From contig NZ_AP023189.1 of NCBI RefSeq assembly GCF_012767755.2, positions 2,353,501 through 2,417,500 on the forward strand: DNA of 64,000 bases, written 5' to 3'. Each line of letters opens with the position of its first letter. The stretch's first letter is position 1. Below the pieces are notes generated by a model. That model had not been told where the DNA came from. It saw only the letters and a program-made list of their open reading frames with translations, and searched no databases. This DNA comes from Pseudomonas tohonis. Its GTDB lineage: Bacteria > Pseudomonadota > Gammaproteobacteria > Pseudomonadales > Pseudomonadaceae. Both the position numbers and the translations under genes were made by a program. Shown in pieces: positions 56,093 through 64,000 of this stretch.

Positions 56093-56124
56093 ATCCCCTC
56101 CGCGCTGCAACGCGGAGGGGATTT
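56093..56124 (+). terminator. Strong hairpin between the adhesin and ABC genes
   Basis: A 12-bp perfect stem, ATCCCCTCCGCG (56093-56104) with CGCGGAGGGGAT (56111-56122), followed by TTCCGCTTTT. The T-tract is interrupted, so read-through into the ABC gene 26 bp later is likely; it may also protect the 3' end of the adhesin message. Confidence 0.65.
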
Positions 56125-56148
56125 CCGCTTTTACCGAGTAGTACCGAG

Positions 56149-57834
56149 ATGAACGAGTTTCTCCGCCGCATCGCCCTGCAGCCCAGGCTCCGCCTGGAAT
56201 TGCTGCTGTCTTCGCTGTTGATCAACCTGCTCGGCCTGGCCAGCTCGCTGTACAGCATCCACGTGCTCAACCGCTACCTGGCCCTGGGGGTGGACGCGAC
56301 CCTGCTGACCCTGACCCTGGGTGCGCTGCTGGCGGTGGGCTTCGAGGTGCTGCTGCGCAACGCCCGCCTGCGGGTGGCGCAGTGGCTGTGCGCGCGCGCC
56401 GATGCCGAGCTGGGCGATACCCTGTTCGAGAGCAGCGCGCGCGGCCAGTACGCGCTGGTGGAGCAACTGCCCCACAGCGCCCGGCGCGAGATCCTTTCCG
56501 GGCAGAGCACGGTGCAGCAGTGCTTCGGCGCGCCGAACCTGGTGACCCTGCTGGACACGCCCTTCGCCTTCGTCTTCGTGGTGGTGCTGGGCATGCTCAG
56601 CCCCTTCCTCGCCGGCATGACGCTGCTGGTGATGGCCGGCGTGGCGCTGGTCTCCCTGCTGGCCCAGCGCCGCCTGCGCGAGCCGATGGAGGCGCAGAGC
56701 CGCATCGCCATCCAGATGGCCGGCTACCAGCACAACCTCACCGCCGGTGGCGAGATGGTGCGGGCCTTTTCGGCGGCCGATGCGCTCAAGGAAAAATGGC
56801 GGGCCTGCGCCGACGACCAGGCCGAGCAGCGCGCGCAGCTCAACCGCCTGCAGAACACCATGCAGAACGCCAGTTACGCCGGGACGCTGATCCTGGGCAT
56901 GGTGATCATGGGCCTGGGTGCGCGCCAGGTGCTGGCGGGCAACCTCGATGTCGGCTCGCTGATCGGGTGCAACATCCTCGCCAGCCGAGCCCTGGCGGCG
57001 CTGACCCGGGCGCTGGGCCTGGGCGAGCAGATCGGCCGCGGCCAGCGCGCCCTGGACCTGGTGCGCCAGCTCTGCGCCATCCCCCGCGAGCGCGCCGAGG
57101 GCGTGCGCCTGGGGCAGATGAAGGGGGCCCTGCGTTTCGAGGACATGGCCTTCTCCTATCCCAAGCAGGCGGTGCCGGTGCTGGAGCACTTCGACTACCA
57201 GCTGGAGGCCGGGAAGGTGCTGGCCTTCACCGGTGCCAACGGCAGCGGCAAGAGCACCATGGCGCGTCTCCTGGTGGGCCTGCTGGAGCCCCTGCGCGGG
57301 CACCTGCTGGTGGACGGCATGGACCTGCGCCAGGCGGACCCGCAATGGTGGCGCCGGCAGGTGGCCTACCTGCCGCAGGAGCCGCAGTTCTTCGACGGCA
57401 CCCTGCGCGAGAACCTCTGCGTGCTGGCGCCGGATACACCGGACGCGCGGGTGCTGGAGGCCTGCCGCGAGCTGGCCGTGGGCGCCTTCGTCGAAGGCGG
57501 TGCCGAAGGCCTCGGCCTGGCGCTGCGCAACGGCGGCGCGAACATTCCGCTGGGCATCCGCCGGCGCCTGGCGCTGGTGCGCGCGGTGCTGGGGGAGGGG
57601 CGCCTGGTGGTGCTGGACGACCCCACCGAGGGCGTCGATGCCGAGGGCTGCAAGGCCATCGCCGCGCTGCTCAGCCGCCTGGTGCGCGAGGGCCGCACGC
57701 TGGTGGTGATGAGCAACGAGCCCTTCATTCTCGGGGCCGCCGACGTGGTCATCGACCTCAACCAGAAGCCGGTGCCGCGCGTGCTGCGTGAACCCGCCCG
57801 CGAGCCCGCTCAAGCAGGAGCCAGCCATGTCTGA
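56149..57834 (+). CDS. Type I secretion ABC transporter with a degenerate nucleotide-binding domain
   Basis: A 561-residue protein of LapB/PrtD layout without a C39 peptidase-like domain. Residues 1-300 form six transmembrane helices (LLLSSLLINLLGLASSLYSI onward); 330-540 is the ATP-binding domain. Walker A GANGSGKST and Q-loop LPQEPQFFDGT are normal. The signature LSGGQ is replaced by IPLGI before RRRLALVRAV. Walker B reads LVVLDDPTEGVD with Asp for the catalytic Glu. The H-loop is VVMSNEPF with no His. It may be a slow or regulated ATPase, or part of a subfamily with altered signature. It overlaps the HlyD gene by 8 bp. Confidence 0.85.
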   Translation: MNEFLRRIALQPRLRLELLLSSLLINLLGLASSLYSIHVLNRYLALGVDATLLTLTLGALLAVGFEVLLRNARLRVAQWLCARADAELGDTLFESSARGQYALVEQLPHSARREILSGQSTVQQCFGAPNLVTLLDTPFAFVFVVVLGMLSPFLAGMTLLVMAGVALVSLLAQRRLREPMEAQSRIAIQMAGYQHNLTAGGEMVRAFSAADALKEKWRACADDQAEQRAQLNRLQNTMQNASYAGTLILGMVIMGLGARQVLAGNLDVGSLIGCNILASRALAALTRALGLGEQIGRGQRALDLVRQLCAIPRERAEGVRLGQMKGALRFEDMAFSYPKQAVPVLEHFDYQLEAGKVLAFTGANGSGKSTMARLLVGLLEPLRGHLLVDGMDLRQADPQWWRRQVAYLPQEPQFFDGTLRENLCVLAPDTPDARVLEACRELAVGAFVEGGAEGLGLALRNGGANIPLGIRRRLALVRAVLGEGRLVVLDDPTEGVDAEGCKAIAALLSRLVREGRTLVVMSNEPFILGAADVVIDLNQKPVPRVLREPAREPAQAGASHV

Positions 57835-59236
57835 GAACAGCCTGCCCCTGGACGACCAGCCGACCCGCCTCGGCCGCGCCGCTGATCGTGTGCTGGGCGC
57901 CTTCGAGAACAACCCGGTGCTGCGCCGCCTGGTCGGTATCTTCCTGCCTGGCAGGGGCGATGCGCTGCCGGGTGACGAGCTGCTGGGCAGTCGCCTGACC
58001 ATCCGCCTGCTGGCGTTGCTGCTGGGGGCGTTGCTGCTGTGGTCGGCGCTGTTCACCCTGGACATCGCCAGCCACTCCACGGGCGAGGTCGCCTCGATGG
58101 GGCAGACCAAGCTGGTGCAGCACCTGGAGGGTGGCATCGTCCGGCGCATCCTGGTGCGCGAGGGCCAGCGCGTGGCCGCCGGCGAGCCGCTGGCCGAAGT
58201 GGAACGTGTGGCGATGCTCTCCGAGGGCCGCGAGACCGAGGCGCTGCTGGGGTCGCTGCGCATCCGCGCCATCCGCCTGGAAGCGCAGCTCGCCGGTGCC
58301 GACGCGATGCAGGTGCCGGAGGAGCTGGCCAGGGACTACCCCGAGCAGGTGAAGGTCAACCGCGACCTGTTCATCGCCCAGAAGAGCCGGCTGGGCAGCC
58401 GCTACGAGGAACAGCAGCAGAAGATCCTCCAGCGTGATGCCGAGGAGAAGGAGCTCAAGGCGCGCAGTGCGCACCTCAACGCCAAGCTCAAGCTGCTGCG
58501 GCAACAGATCGCCATCAGCGAGAAGCTGATGAAGGAAGGCCTGGCCAACCGTTACGAGCACCTGGAGCTGCTCAAGGACGAGGAGCAGTTGCGCGGTACC
58601 CTGCAGGAAACCCAGGCCTCCCTCGGCCGCGTGCTGGCGGCGCAGCGGCAGGAGCAGGCGGCACTGACTTCGCTGGATTCCGGCGGCAACGAGGAGCTGC
58701 AGAAGGAGCTGGCGGAAGCGCGCCGGCAGATCACCGAGCTGCAGGAGCGCCTGCGCAAGTTCTCCGACAGCCGCGAGCGGCAGGTGGTGCGTTCGCCCAT
58801 CGAGGGGGTGGTGATGACCCTGCAGGTGGTGACCGAGGGCGGGGTGATCCAGCCCGGCGGCACGCTGATGACCCTGGTGCCGGCCGATGAGCCGCTGATG
58901 ATCGAGACCCGCCTGCCGGTGGGCGACATCGGCATGGTCAACCCGGGCCAGCAGGCGCGCATCCAGCTGGTGTCCTCGATCGCCCGGGGCTTCCAGCCGA
59001 TCGATGGCGAGGTGGTGGACATCAGCCCGGACTCGGTGCTCGACGAGCAGAAGGTGCCTTACTACCGCGTGCGCATCCGCCCGGCGCAGGACGCCTTCGT
59101 CCACCGTGGCACGCGCTACCCGCTGCTGCCGGGCGTGCCGGTGAGCGTCGCGATCCTCACGGGCGAGCGCTCGCTGTTTAACTACATCGCCGGGCCGCTC
59201 ACCGACGGCATGCACCGCTCGTTCAGCGAGCCGTGA
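57827..59236 (+). CDS. HlyD-family membrane fusion protein of the type I secretion system
   Basis: A 469-residue adaptor starting at 57827 behind CAGGAG, overlapping the ABC gene. It has a cytoplasmic N-terminal 50 residues and a single transmembrane helix (about 56-78). Half-lipoyl motifs follow (VQHLEGGIVRRILVREGQRV and SPIEGVVMTLQVVTEGGVI), with long coiled-coil hairpins (about 170-335) and the HlyD signature PGQQARIQL ... YYRVRI near the C-terminus. It links the ABC protein with the TolC-like channel. The 150 bp after it contain a GGAGCCGC/GCGGCTCC hairpin (59248-59276). Confidence 0.92.
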   Translation: MSENSLPLDDQPTRLGRAADRVLGAFENNPVLRRLVGIFLPGRGDALPGDELLGSRLTIRLLALLLGALLLWSALFTLDIASHSTGEVASMGQTKLVQHLEGGIVRRILVREGQRVAAGEPLAEVERVAMLSEGRETEALLGSLRIRAIRLEAQLAGADAMQVPEELARDYPEQVKVNRDLFIAQKSRLGSRYEEQQQKILQRDAEEKELKARSAHLNAKLKLLRQQIAISEKLMKEGLANRYEHLELLKDEEQLRGTLQETQASLGRVLAAQRQEQAALTSLDSGGNEELQKELAEARRQITELQERLRKFSDSRERQVVRSPIEGVVMTLQVVTEGGVIQPGGTLMTLVPADEPLMIETRLPVGDIGMVNPGQQARIQLVSSIARGFQPIDGEVVDISPDSVLDEQKVPYYRVRIRPAQDAFVHRGTRYPLLPGVPVSVAILTGERSLFNYIAGPLTDGMHRSFSEP

Positions 59237-59387
59237 TGGGGCCTTGAGGAGCCGCAGGCGCAAGGCCGGCGGCTCCGTGACGATGGGGTTCGCGTAGCTC
59301 TACCCTTCCTACGGCGAGCTCGGAGGATGGGGCTGGCGGCGCTCCGCGGGCGGAGCGAAACCCCTGCTGCCTGAGGTCCTGTGGCGA

Positions 59388-59945
59388 TCAGGGCAGGCGG
59401 CGGTACATCACGTCGGTGCGCAGCACGTATTTCACCCCGGCCCTGATGGTGGCGCCCTGGTGCATGACCGGGTGGGGGAAGACCAGGAGCATGCCGGCCT
59501 CGGGGCGGATGTGGTCTTCGTCGCGGAACTGGGTTTCGCCGCCCTCGTAGTCGTCGTTGAGGTAGAGCAGGAAGGTCAGCTGGCTGAGCTCGTCCTGGCT
59601 GCGGCGGTAGAAACCGTCCCGGTGCCATTTGAAGTACTGCTCGGGCGTGTAGCGGTAGAAGCGGAAGCGCTCGTTCAGCCCCGCCAGTTGCCATTCGTTG
59701 TCCAGGCAGGCCGGCAGCCAGGGGCGCGCACGCTCCAGCAATTGGCTGGCCAGCGCCGGGTCGTCGAAGAGGATGCGGTCGTTGTTGCGGATGTTCTTGT
59801 GGATCTCATGCCCGCCATCACGCATCTGGATGGCCGCCTCTTCGTAGCCCATGGCTTCGCTCATGCGGATATGGGCCTGGCATTCCTCGCGGGACAGAAA
59901 GCCCCGGATGAGAAAGCGAGCGACGCCGAGATCGGTCTTTTCCAT
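59388..59945 (-). CDS. Fe(II)/2-oxoglutarate-dependent prolyl-4-hydroxylase-like oxygenase
   Basis: A 185-residue protein with an AAGGAAGGG ribosome site. The P4Hc fold has the iron triad HRD in FKWHRDGFYRR and His in PVMHQGATI, with the 2-oxoglutarate-binding Lys/Arg segment KYVLRTDVMYR. FLLYLNDDYEGGETQF is typical of PKHD-type and related protein hydroxylases. The substrate may be a prolyl or other residue in a protein, or a free metabolite. It is convergent with the secretion operon and has no obvious partner. Confidence 0.83.
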   Translation of the reverse strand: MEKTDLGVARFLIRGFLSREECQAHIRMSEAMGYEEAAIQMRDGGHEIHKNIRNNDRILFDDPALASQLLERARPWLPACLDNEWQLAGLNERFRFYRYTPEQYFKWHRDGFYRRSQDELSQLTFLLYLNDDYEGGETQFRDEDHIRPEAGMLLVFPHPVMHQGATIRAGVKYVLRTDVMYRRLP

Positions 59946-60069
59946 GTTTCCCTTCCTTGTCGGGGCCTGGCCCCCGTTCCTCTATGGCGCGGCCTCGGGC
60001 CGCCGGCGGATGCTAGGGGCGCGGCGGGGTGCTTGTCGAGAAGAGGACGAGGGCGCGGTGATGCGCTTT

Positions 60070-60642
60070 CTATCGTGCCGCGTTGTGTTCGACCTCGGTG
60101 AGCTGGCGGGTGCCGGAGGCGAGGTCGTAGACGTGGAAGTTGTGCATCAGCCGGCCGTAGAGGTGCAGGCTCACGGCACGCGGGCGCCCGCCGGGCACGC
60201 CGGTGATGTGGATGTGGTCGGGGTTGGGCACGAAGCTGGTGACGGCGCCGGGTGGCAGCAGGAGAGTGCCGCCGCGTGCCAGTTCGATGCCGTCGTCGCG
60301 GTCGTTGGCGGAGGAGGTGCAGATGAAGGTGTGCTCTTCCAGCATGCCTTCGAGGATGCCGACCACGCCCCAGCTGCCGTGGTCGTGCACGGGCGTCCAC
60401 TGGCCCGGCAGCCAGACGATGGCGTAGAGCGAGAGCTCGTCGTTCGCGGCGCGGTGGATGAGGTTGCGGGCGTAGTGCGTGGGGTCGCTGCGGTAGTGCT
60501 CGGGTTCGAGGAAGCCAGGTGCGTTGTGCAGCAACTCGGCCATGACGGGCGCGAGGGCGGCGACGCAGTCGCAGGGGGAGGCTTGCTGGTGGCTCAGTTC
60601 GGTGGCGTGTTCGATGAAGCGGTTCAAGGCGGTCTTCGGCAT
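60070..60642 (-). CDS. Cysteine dioxygenase-family (thiol dioxygenase) cupin enzyme
   Basis: A 190-residue cupin. The ATG at 60642 is chosen because GGAGG lies 9 bases before it; a GTG three codons upstream directly abuts that site. Iron ligands appear as H-x-H in PVHDHGSWGVVGILEG and a later His in HIHITGVPGG. The SLHLYGRLMHNFHVYD tail is characteristic of bacterial cysteine or 3-mercaptopropionate dioxygenases. These oxidise the thiol to a sulfinate. Which thiol is used cannot be decided here. Confidence 0.83.
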   Translation of the reverse strand: MPKTALNRFIEHATELSHQQASPCDCVAALAPVMAELLHNAPGFLEPEHYRSDPTHYARNLIHRAANDELSLYAIVWLPGQWTPVHDHGSWGVVGILEGMLEEHTFICTSSANDRDDGIELARGGTLLLPPGAVTSFVPNPDHIHITGVPGGRPRAVSLHLYGRLMHNFHVYDLASGTRQLTEVEHNAAR

Positions 60643-60799
60643 GTGCGGCACCCTCCAGTGGTTGCTCCCGGCTTGTGGCCGGGGCCGAAACGGTCGCCGC
60701 CGGTAGGGCGACGACGGGTTTGCGGGCGGGACGCCGGGGTGGCCGGCGCGCCTCCGGACTCACTGTAGACGCTTTGCGACGCGCCGCCCGGGGAGGGAT

Positions 60800-61702
60800 T
60801 CAGCGGGCGAAGCGGCGCGCGCCGGCGACGCAGAGGATCACCGCGAGGGTGACGCCGAGCATGGCGGGGCTGACCCGCTCGTGGAGCAGCCCGGCGGCCA
60901 GCGCCAGGCCGAAGAAGGGCTGCAGCAATTGCAGTTGGCCGACGGCGGCGATGCCGCCCTGGGCGAGGCCGCGGTACCAGAAGACGAAGCCGATCAGCAT
61001 GCTGAACAGCGAGACGTAGGCGAGGCTGGCCCAGGCCGGCGCGCTGAGGGTCGCGAGGGTCGGCGGCAGCAGTGCCACGGTGAGCAGGAGCATCACCGGT
61101 AGCGACAGGACCAGCGCCCAGCAGATCACCTGCCAGCCTCCGAGCGTGCGCGACAGTCTCGCGCCTTCTGCATAACCGAGCCCGCAGACGACGATGGCCA
61201 GCAGCATGAGCAGGTCGCCCCGGGGGGAGGCGGTCAGCCCCTGTGACAGCGCGAAACCCACCACCAGCAAGCTGCCCAGTACAGAGAATGCCCAGAAGGC
61301 GGCAGGGGGTCGTTCGCCTCCGCGCACCACGCCGAACAGGGCGGTGGCCAGGGGCAGCAGGCCGAGGAAGACGATGGAGTGGGCGGAGGTCACGTATTGC
61401 AGGGCCAGCGCGGTGAGCAGGGGAAAGCCGAGCACGACGCCCAGCGCGACGACGACCAGGGGCAGCAGTTGCTGGCGGGTGGGCCGCCGCTCGCCGGATG
61501 CGAGGAGCAGGCACAGGGCGAGAAGCCCGGCGATGCTGGCGCGAGCGACGGTGAGGAAGGTGGGGTCGAGTTCCTGTACGGCCACGCGGGTGGCCGGCAG
61601 CGAGCCGCTGAAGATCAGTACGCCGATGAGGCCGTTGATCCAGCCACGGGTGGCGTTGGCCTGGGGGCGGGAGGCGGTGAGGGGCGATGGGGTGGCTTTC
61701 AT
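60800..61702 (-). CDS. EamA/DMT-family transporter
   Basis: A 300-residue protein from the ATG at 61702 with ten predicted transmembrane segments in two EamA halves (GLIGVLIFSGSLPATRVAV; ASLAYVSLFSMLIGFVFWYRGLA). EamA proteins usually export amino acids or metabolites. It is divergent from a MocR-type regulator gene, a common pairing in which the regulator controls the exporter. Confidence 0.87.
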   Translation of the reverse strand: MKATPSPLTASRPQANATRGWINGLIGVLIFSGSLPATRVAVQELDPTFLTVARASIAGLLALCLLLASGERRPTRQQLLPLVVVALGVVLGFPLLTALALQYVTSAHSIVFLGLLPLATALFGVVRGGERPPAAFWAFSVLGSLLVVGFALSQGLTASPRGDLLMLLAIVVCGLGYAEGARLSRTLGGWQVICWALVLSLPVMLLLTVALLPPTLATLSAPAWASLAYVSLFSMLIGFVFWYRGLAQGGIAAVGQLQLLQPFFGLALAAGLLHERVSPAMLGVTLAVILCVAGARRFAR

Positions 61703-61827
61703 CCTGGGTGCTCGTCGCGGGTCGCTGGGGGCCGCTGGGTTGGCCTTTTCGGGCGCTGCGCGGCTTGATGGGACGGATGCTAGGAGCAAGAATCAGCACA
61801 ATCAAAATATTGTCATGGATACATCTG

Positions 61828-63159
61828 ATGCCTCGTTCGCGCTACAAGGCCCTGGTCGATGCGTTTGCCGCTGATATCCGCGCGGGGCGCCTGCTGCCGG
61901 GCGCACGCCTGCCGACCCATCGCCAGCTGGCGGCGGAGGAGGGGCTGGCGTTGGTCACGGCGTCCCGGGTGTATGCGGAACTGGAGGCGATGGGGCTGGT
62001 GAGCGGGGAGACGGGACGCGGGACGTTCGTCAGGGAGGTGTCGCTGCCGCCCGGGCTGGGGGTGGACCAGCAGGATGTCGAAGCCGGGATGGTCGATCTC
62101 AATTTCAACTACCCCTCGGTGCCGGGGCAGGCGGAGCTGTTGCGCACCGCGTTGCGCCAGCTGGCGCTGAGCGGTGACCTGGAGGCGCTGCTGCGCTATC
62201 AACCCCACGGCGGGCGTTTGCACGAGCGCGCGGTGATGGCGCGTCATCTGCTCTGCCGGGGGCTGAGGGTGGCGGCGCAGCAGGTGCTGATCGTCAATGG
62301 CGCGCAGCACGGGCTGGCGGTGGCGATGATGGCGCTGCTGCAGCCGGGGGATGTGGTGGCGACGGATGCCCTGACCTACCCGGGCTTCAAGGTGCTGGCG
62401 GAGGCGTTGCGGGTGGAGCTGGTGGCCATCCCCTCTGGCGCGGCGGGGCCGGATCTCGCGGCGCTGGAGCGACTCTGCCGGGAGAGACCGGTGCGGCTGC
62501 TGTATACGATGCCCACGCTGCACAACCCCTTGGGCTGGGTGATGGCGGCCGAGCAGCGGGAGCGATTGGTGGCGATCGCTAGACGCCATGATCTGCGCAT
62601 CATCGAGGATGCAGCCTATGCCTTTCTCGTCGAGGACGCGCCGCCGCCATTGGCTGCGCTGGCGCCGGAGCGGACGGTCTATGTCTCGGGGTTTTCGAAG
62701 AGCGTGGCCACGGGGTTGCGGGTCGGTTTCATGGCGGCGCCCGCATCCCTGGTGGCGGCGCTGGAGCGCACCATCCGCGCGACTGCCTGGAATACCGCCG
62801 GCGTGCTGACGGCGATTGCCTGCGGCTGGGTGGAGGACGGCACCGTGGAGCGGCTGGAGTCGGAGAAGCGAGAAGACGCCCGGGCACGGCAGGCGCTGGC
62901 CGGTGAGCTGCTGGCGGGGCTGCGCGTTGTGCGTCATCCCGATTCGTACTTCCTCTGGCTACCGCTATCCAAGGATGCCCGGGCCGACCAGGTGGCGATG
63001 GCGCTGATGCGTGAGCAGATCTCGGTGTCGACCGCCGAGCCTTTCGCGACGTCTGCCCAGGTACCCCATGCGCTGAGGCTGGCATTGGGGTCTGTGGGAA
63101 TGGGGGCGTTGCGCGATGCGCTGGTGAAGGTGCGCTCCACCGTGGAGGCCTTCACCTAG
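61828..63159 (+). CDS. MocR-type regulator: GntR HTH fused to a PLP aminotransferase-like domain
   Basis: A 443-residue protein. The ATG at 61828 gives a normal GntR start (MPRSRYKALVDAFAADIRAG); the frame is open upstream but without family sequence. The winged HTH runs to about residue 75 (LPTHRQLAAEEGLALVTASRVYAELEAMGLV). The fold-type-I aminotransferase domain has the PLP lysine in YVSGFSKSVATGLRVGF. MocR proteins sense amino acids or PLP-related compounds and regulate a divergent target, here probably the EamA transporter across the 125-bp intergenic region. Confidence 0.88.
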   Translation: MPRSRYKALVDAFAADIRAGRLLPGARLPTHRQLAAEEGLALVTASRVYAELEAMGLVSGETGRGTFVREVSLPPGLGVDQQDVEAGMVDLNFNYPSVPGQAELLRTALRQLALSGDLEALLRYQPHGGRLHERAVMARHLLCRGLRVAAQQVLIVNGAQHGLAVAMMALLQPGDVVATDALTYPGFKVLAEALRVELVAIPSGAAGPDLAALERLCRERPVRLLYTMPTLHNPLGWVMAAEQRERLVAIARRHDLRIIEDAAYAFLVEDAPPPLAALAPERTVYVSGFSKSVATGLRVGFMAAPASLVAALERTIRATAWNTAGVLTAIACGWVEDGTVERLESEKREDARARQALAGELLAGLRVVRHPDSYFLWLPLSKDARADQVAMALMREQISVSTAEPFATSAQVPHALRLALGSVGMGALRDALVKVRSTVEAFT

Positions 63160-63207
63160 CCAGGCTCCTGACGGCGGCAGGAGGAGGGGGCGCTGCGCAC
63201 TCTATCG

Positions 63208-63225
63208 CCTTCTATATATAGAGGG
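63208..63225 (-). terminator. Near-perfect 18-bp palindrome after the csrA stop
   Basis: CCTTCTATATATAGAGGG differs from its reverse complement only at one symmetric pair and starts 2 bp past the csrA stop codon. It could fold at the mRNA 3' end, although no long T-run follows. Confidence 0.4.
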
Positions 63226-63227
63226 AC

Positions 63228-63413
63228 TCAGCAGGTGCTCGATTGCTGCCGTTCCTTGCAGATGCGCTCGTAGATCTCTTCGCGGTGTACGGCGACATCC
63301 CGGGGGGCTTCGATGCCCAGCTTGGTCTGCGAGCCCTGGGTGGCAATCACTCTGACGACGATGCCATCGCCAATCTGGAAGTGCTCACCGACTTCGAATG
63401 TCAGCTCGTGCAT
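63228..63413 (-). CDS. csrA: Divergent CsrA/RsmA-family RNA-binding protein
   Basis: A 61-residue CsrA homologue: VGEHFQIGD, the beta strand IVVRVIATQGSQTKLGIEAP, then VAVHREEIYERI with His43 and Arg44 kept. The first strand is unusual. E. coli CsrA and Pseudomonas RsmA have LTRRVGE, whereas this one has LTFEVGE, so Arg6 and Arg7 are Phe and Glu. Those arginines help contact GGA-containing RNA, so affinity or target choice is probably altered. AGAGGAACC precedes the ATG; that GGA could itself be a CsrA site. It lies between the MocR-type gene and the rRNA promoters. Confidence 0.85.
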   Translation of the reverse strand: MHELTFEVGEHFQIGDGIVVRVIATQGSQTKLGIEAPRDVAVHREEIYERICKERQQSSTC

Positions 63414-63571
63414 GGAGGTTCCTCTTCTATAGGGCTGTGCCGGGGTGGCAAACGGTTCGGACCTTTGAGTAGCAAGTCGGCCATCGGTTCAGCGATTCGT
63501 TCGGCAGAGGCTCCAGGAAGCGGCGGCTGTCGCACTCCGGGGCGGTCTCGCGAAAAGATTTCAATAAAGTG

Positions 63572-63599
63572 TTGACGTGCCGTTTCGTATCCCTATAAT
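63572..63599 (+). promoter_or_regulatory. rRNA operon promoter 1
   Basis: TTGACG (63572-63577), 16-bp spacer, TATAAT (63594-63599), with an A/T-rich UP-like stretch just upstream and a GC-containing start region. Confidence 0.8.
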
Positions 63600-63773
63600 G
63601 CGCACCACTTCCACAGCGGAATCCAAGAAAAACCTCTTGTAAATCAAAAGGTTAAGTAATCGGAGGGTGGTCAGGCCAAGGTTTGATCGGTGTGGTGGAA
63701 GGGTGGTGCCAGGCTGGTTTCAGGCATCGCCAGTTTCGCTCGGATGACTCCGAAAGAAACTGAAAAAGAGGTG

Positions 63774-63801
63774 TTGACAGCGAGTTTGAACGCTGTAGAA
63801 T
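63774..63801 (+). promoter_or_regulatory. rRNA operon promoter 2
   Basis: TTGACA (63774-63779), 16-bp spacer, TAGAAT (63796-63801), preceded by an A-rich tract (63750-63769). Confidence 0.82.
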
Positions 63802-63882
63802 TCGCCTCCCGCTGATGTGAAGCGAAAGAATCACTGAAGCGCAAGTTGTTGAGTAGAAAGAAAAAATTCTTCGAAAAACAGC

Positions 63883-63910
63883 TTGACAGAAAGAAAGGCT
63901 GCTGTAGAAT
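63883..63910 (+). promoter_or_regulatory. rRNA operon promoter 3
   Basis: TTGACA (63883-63888), 16-bp spacer, TAGAAT (63905-63910), an A-tract UP-like element at 63858-63880 and a GC-rich discriminator (GCGCGGC) typical of stringently controlled stable-RNA promoters. Confidence 0.85.
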
Positions 63911-63947
63911 GCGCGGCCTCGGTTGAGACGAAAGACTTGATCGAAAT

Positions 63948-63960
63948 TGCTCTTTAACAA
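63948..63960 (+). promoter_or_regulatory. boxA antitermination site of the rRNA leader
   Basis: TGCTCTTTAACAA is the conserved rrn boxA, bound by NusB/NusE. It shows that the transcript from the three promoters is an rRNA precursor; the 16S gene should begin beyond the right edge. Confidence 0.88.
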
Positions 63961-64000
63961 TTTGAATCAAGCAATTCGTGTGGGTGCTTGTGATGTAAGA

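Noticed and set aside
56131..58272. Long minus-strand frames opposite the ABC and HlyD genes (for example 713 codons at 56131-58272 and 501 codons at 57758-59263)
   Set aside because: Shadows of high-GC coding sequence; the plus strand encodes clear type I secretion components with overlapping starts.

Overview
The window looks like a chromosomal segment of a high-GC Pseudomonas-type gammaproteobacterium. The support is the Pseudomonas flavour of the proteins (TonB receptor with FecR/FecI, AAHS and APC transporters, LuxR/LysR regulators), a SoxR-box promoter, and the last 430 bases, which carry three stacked sigma70 promoters plus a boxA that lead into an rRNA operon beyond the right edge. 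No rRNA, tRNA or CRISPR array lies inside the window itself.

Bases 1-13.3 kb are an accessory, defence-type island whose genes look less GC-rich than their surroundings. It begins with a truncated phage-type DNA methyltransferase and a Cro-like protein behind three operator palindromes. Next comes a tight leftward operon of Z1-type helicase, PD-(D/E)XK nuclease, GHKL (MutL/MORC-like) ATPase and two unrecognised proteins. Upstream of it sit vsr and a divergent C5-cytosine methyltransferase. This matches the MutL/MORC-associated restriction-modification class. The Z1 gene is split by an IS3-family element with 28-bp inverted ends and a 3-bp duplication; removing the element restores an 880-codon frame. 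An S24-type repressor lacking its catalytic lysine closes the island.

Bases 13.4-35 kb are metabolic and regulatory: a LuxR regulator; a tricarboxylate symporter with a putative aconitate isomerase and LysR; a SoxR-box promoter driving a membrane protein and an SDR with Tyr changed to Phe; a YhfG antitoxin beside a decayed fic gene; a four-gene transport and oxidation cluster whose aldehyde dehydrogenase lacks the catalytic Cys; hipBA; a nitronate monooxygenase; a histidine-kinase remnant; a PhoD-like phosphatase; and a cell-surface-signalling iron-uptake set (ECF sigma, FecR, TonB receptor). Palindromic intergenic repeats recur in this part.

Bases 35-59.3 kb form a surface-adhesin module: a 7TMR-DISM histidine kinase, a response regulator with a degenerate receiver, a canonical response regulator, a TolC-like outer-membrane protein, a 5186-residue protein with about 39 Calx-beta repeats and a short RTX tail, a type I secretion ABC protein with a degenerate nucleotide-binding domain, and an HlyD-type adaptor. 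Strong hairpins flank the adhesin gene inside this apparent operon. An OmpR-type direct repeat and a palindrome lie in the divergent control region.

Bases 59.4-64 kb hold a 2OG-Fe(II) hydroxylase, a thiol dioxygenase, an EamA exporter divergent from a MocR-type regulator, an unusual CsrA paralogue and the rRNA promoter region.
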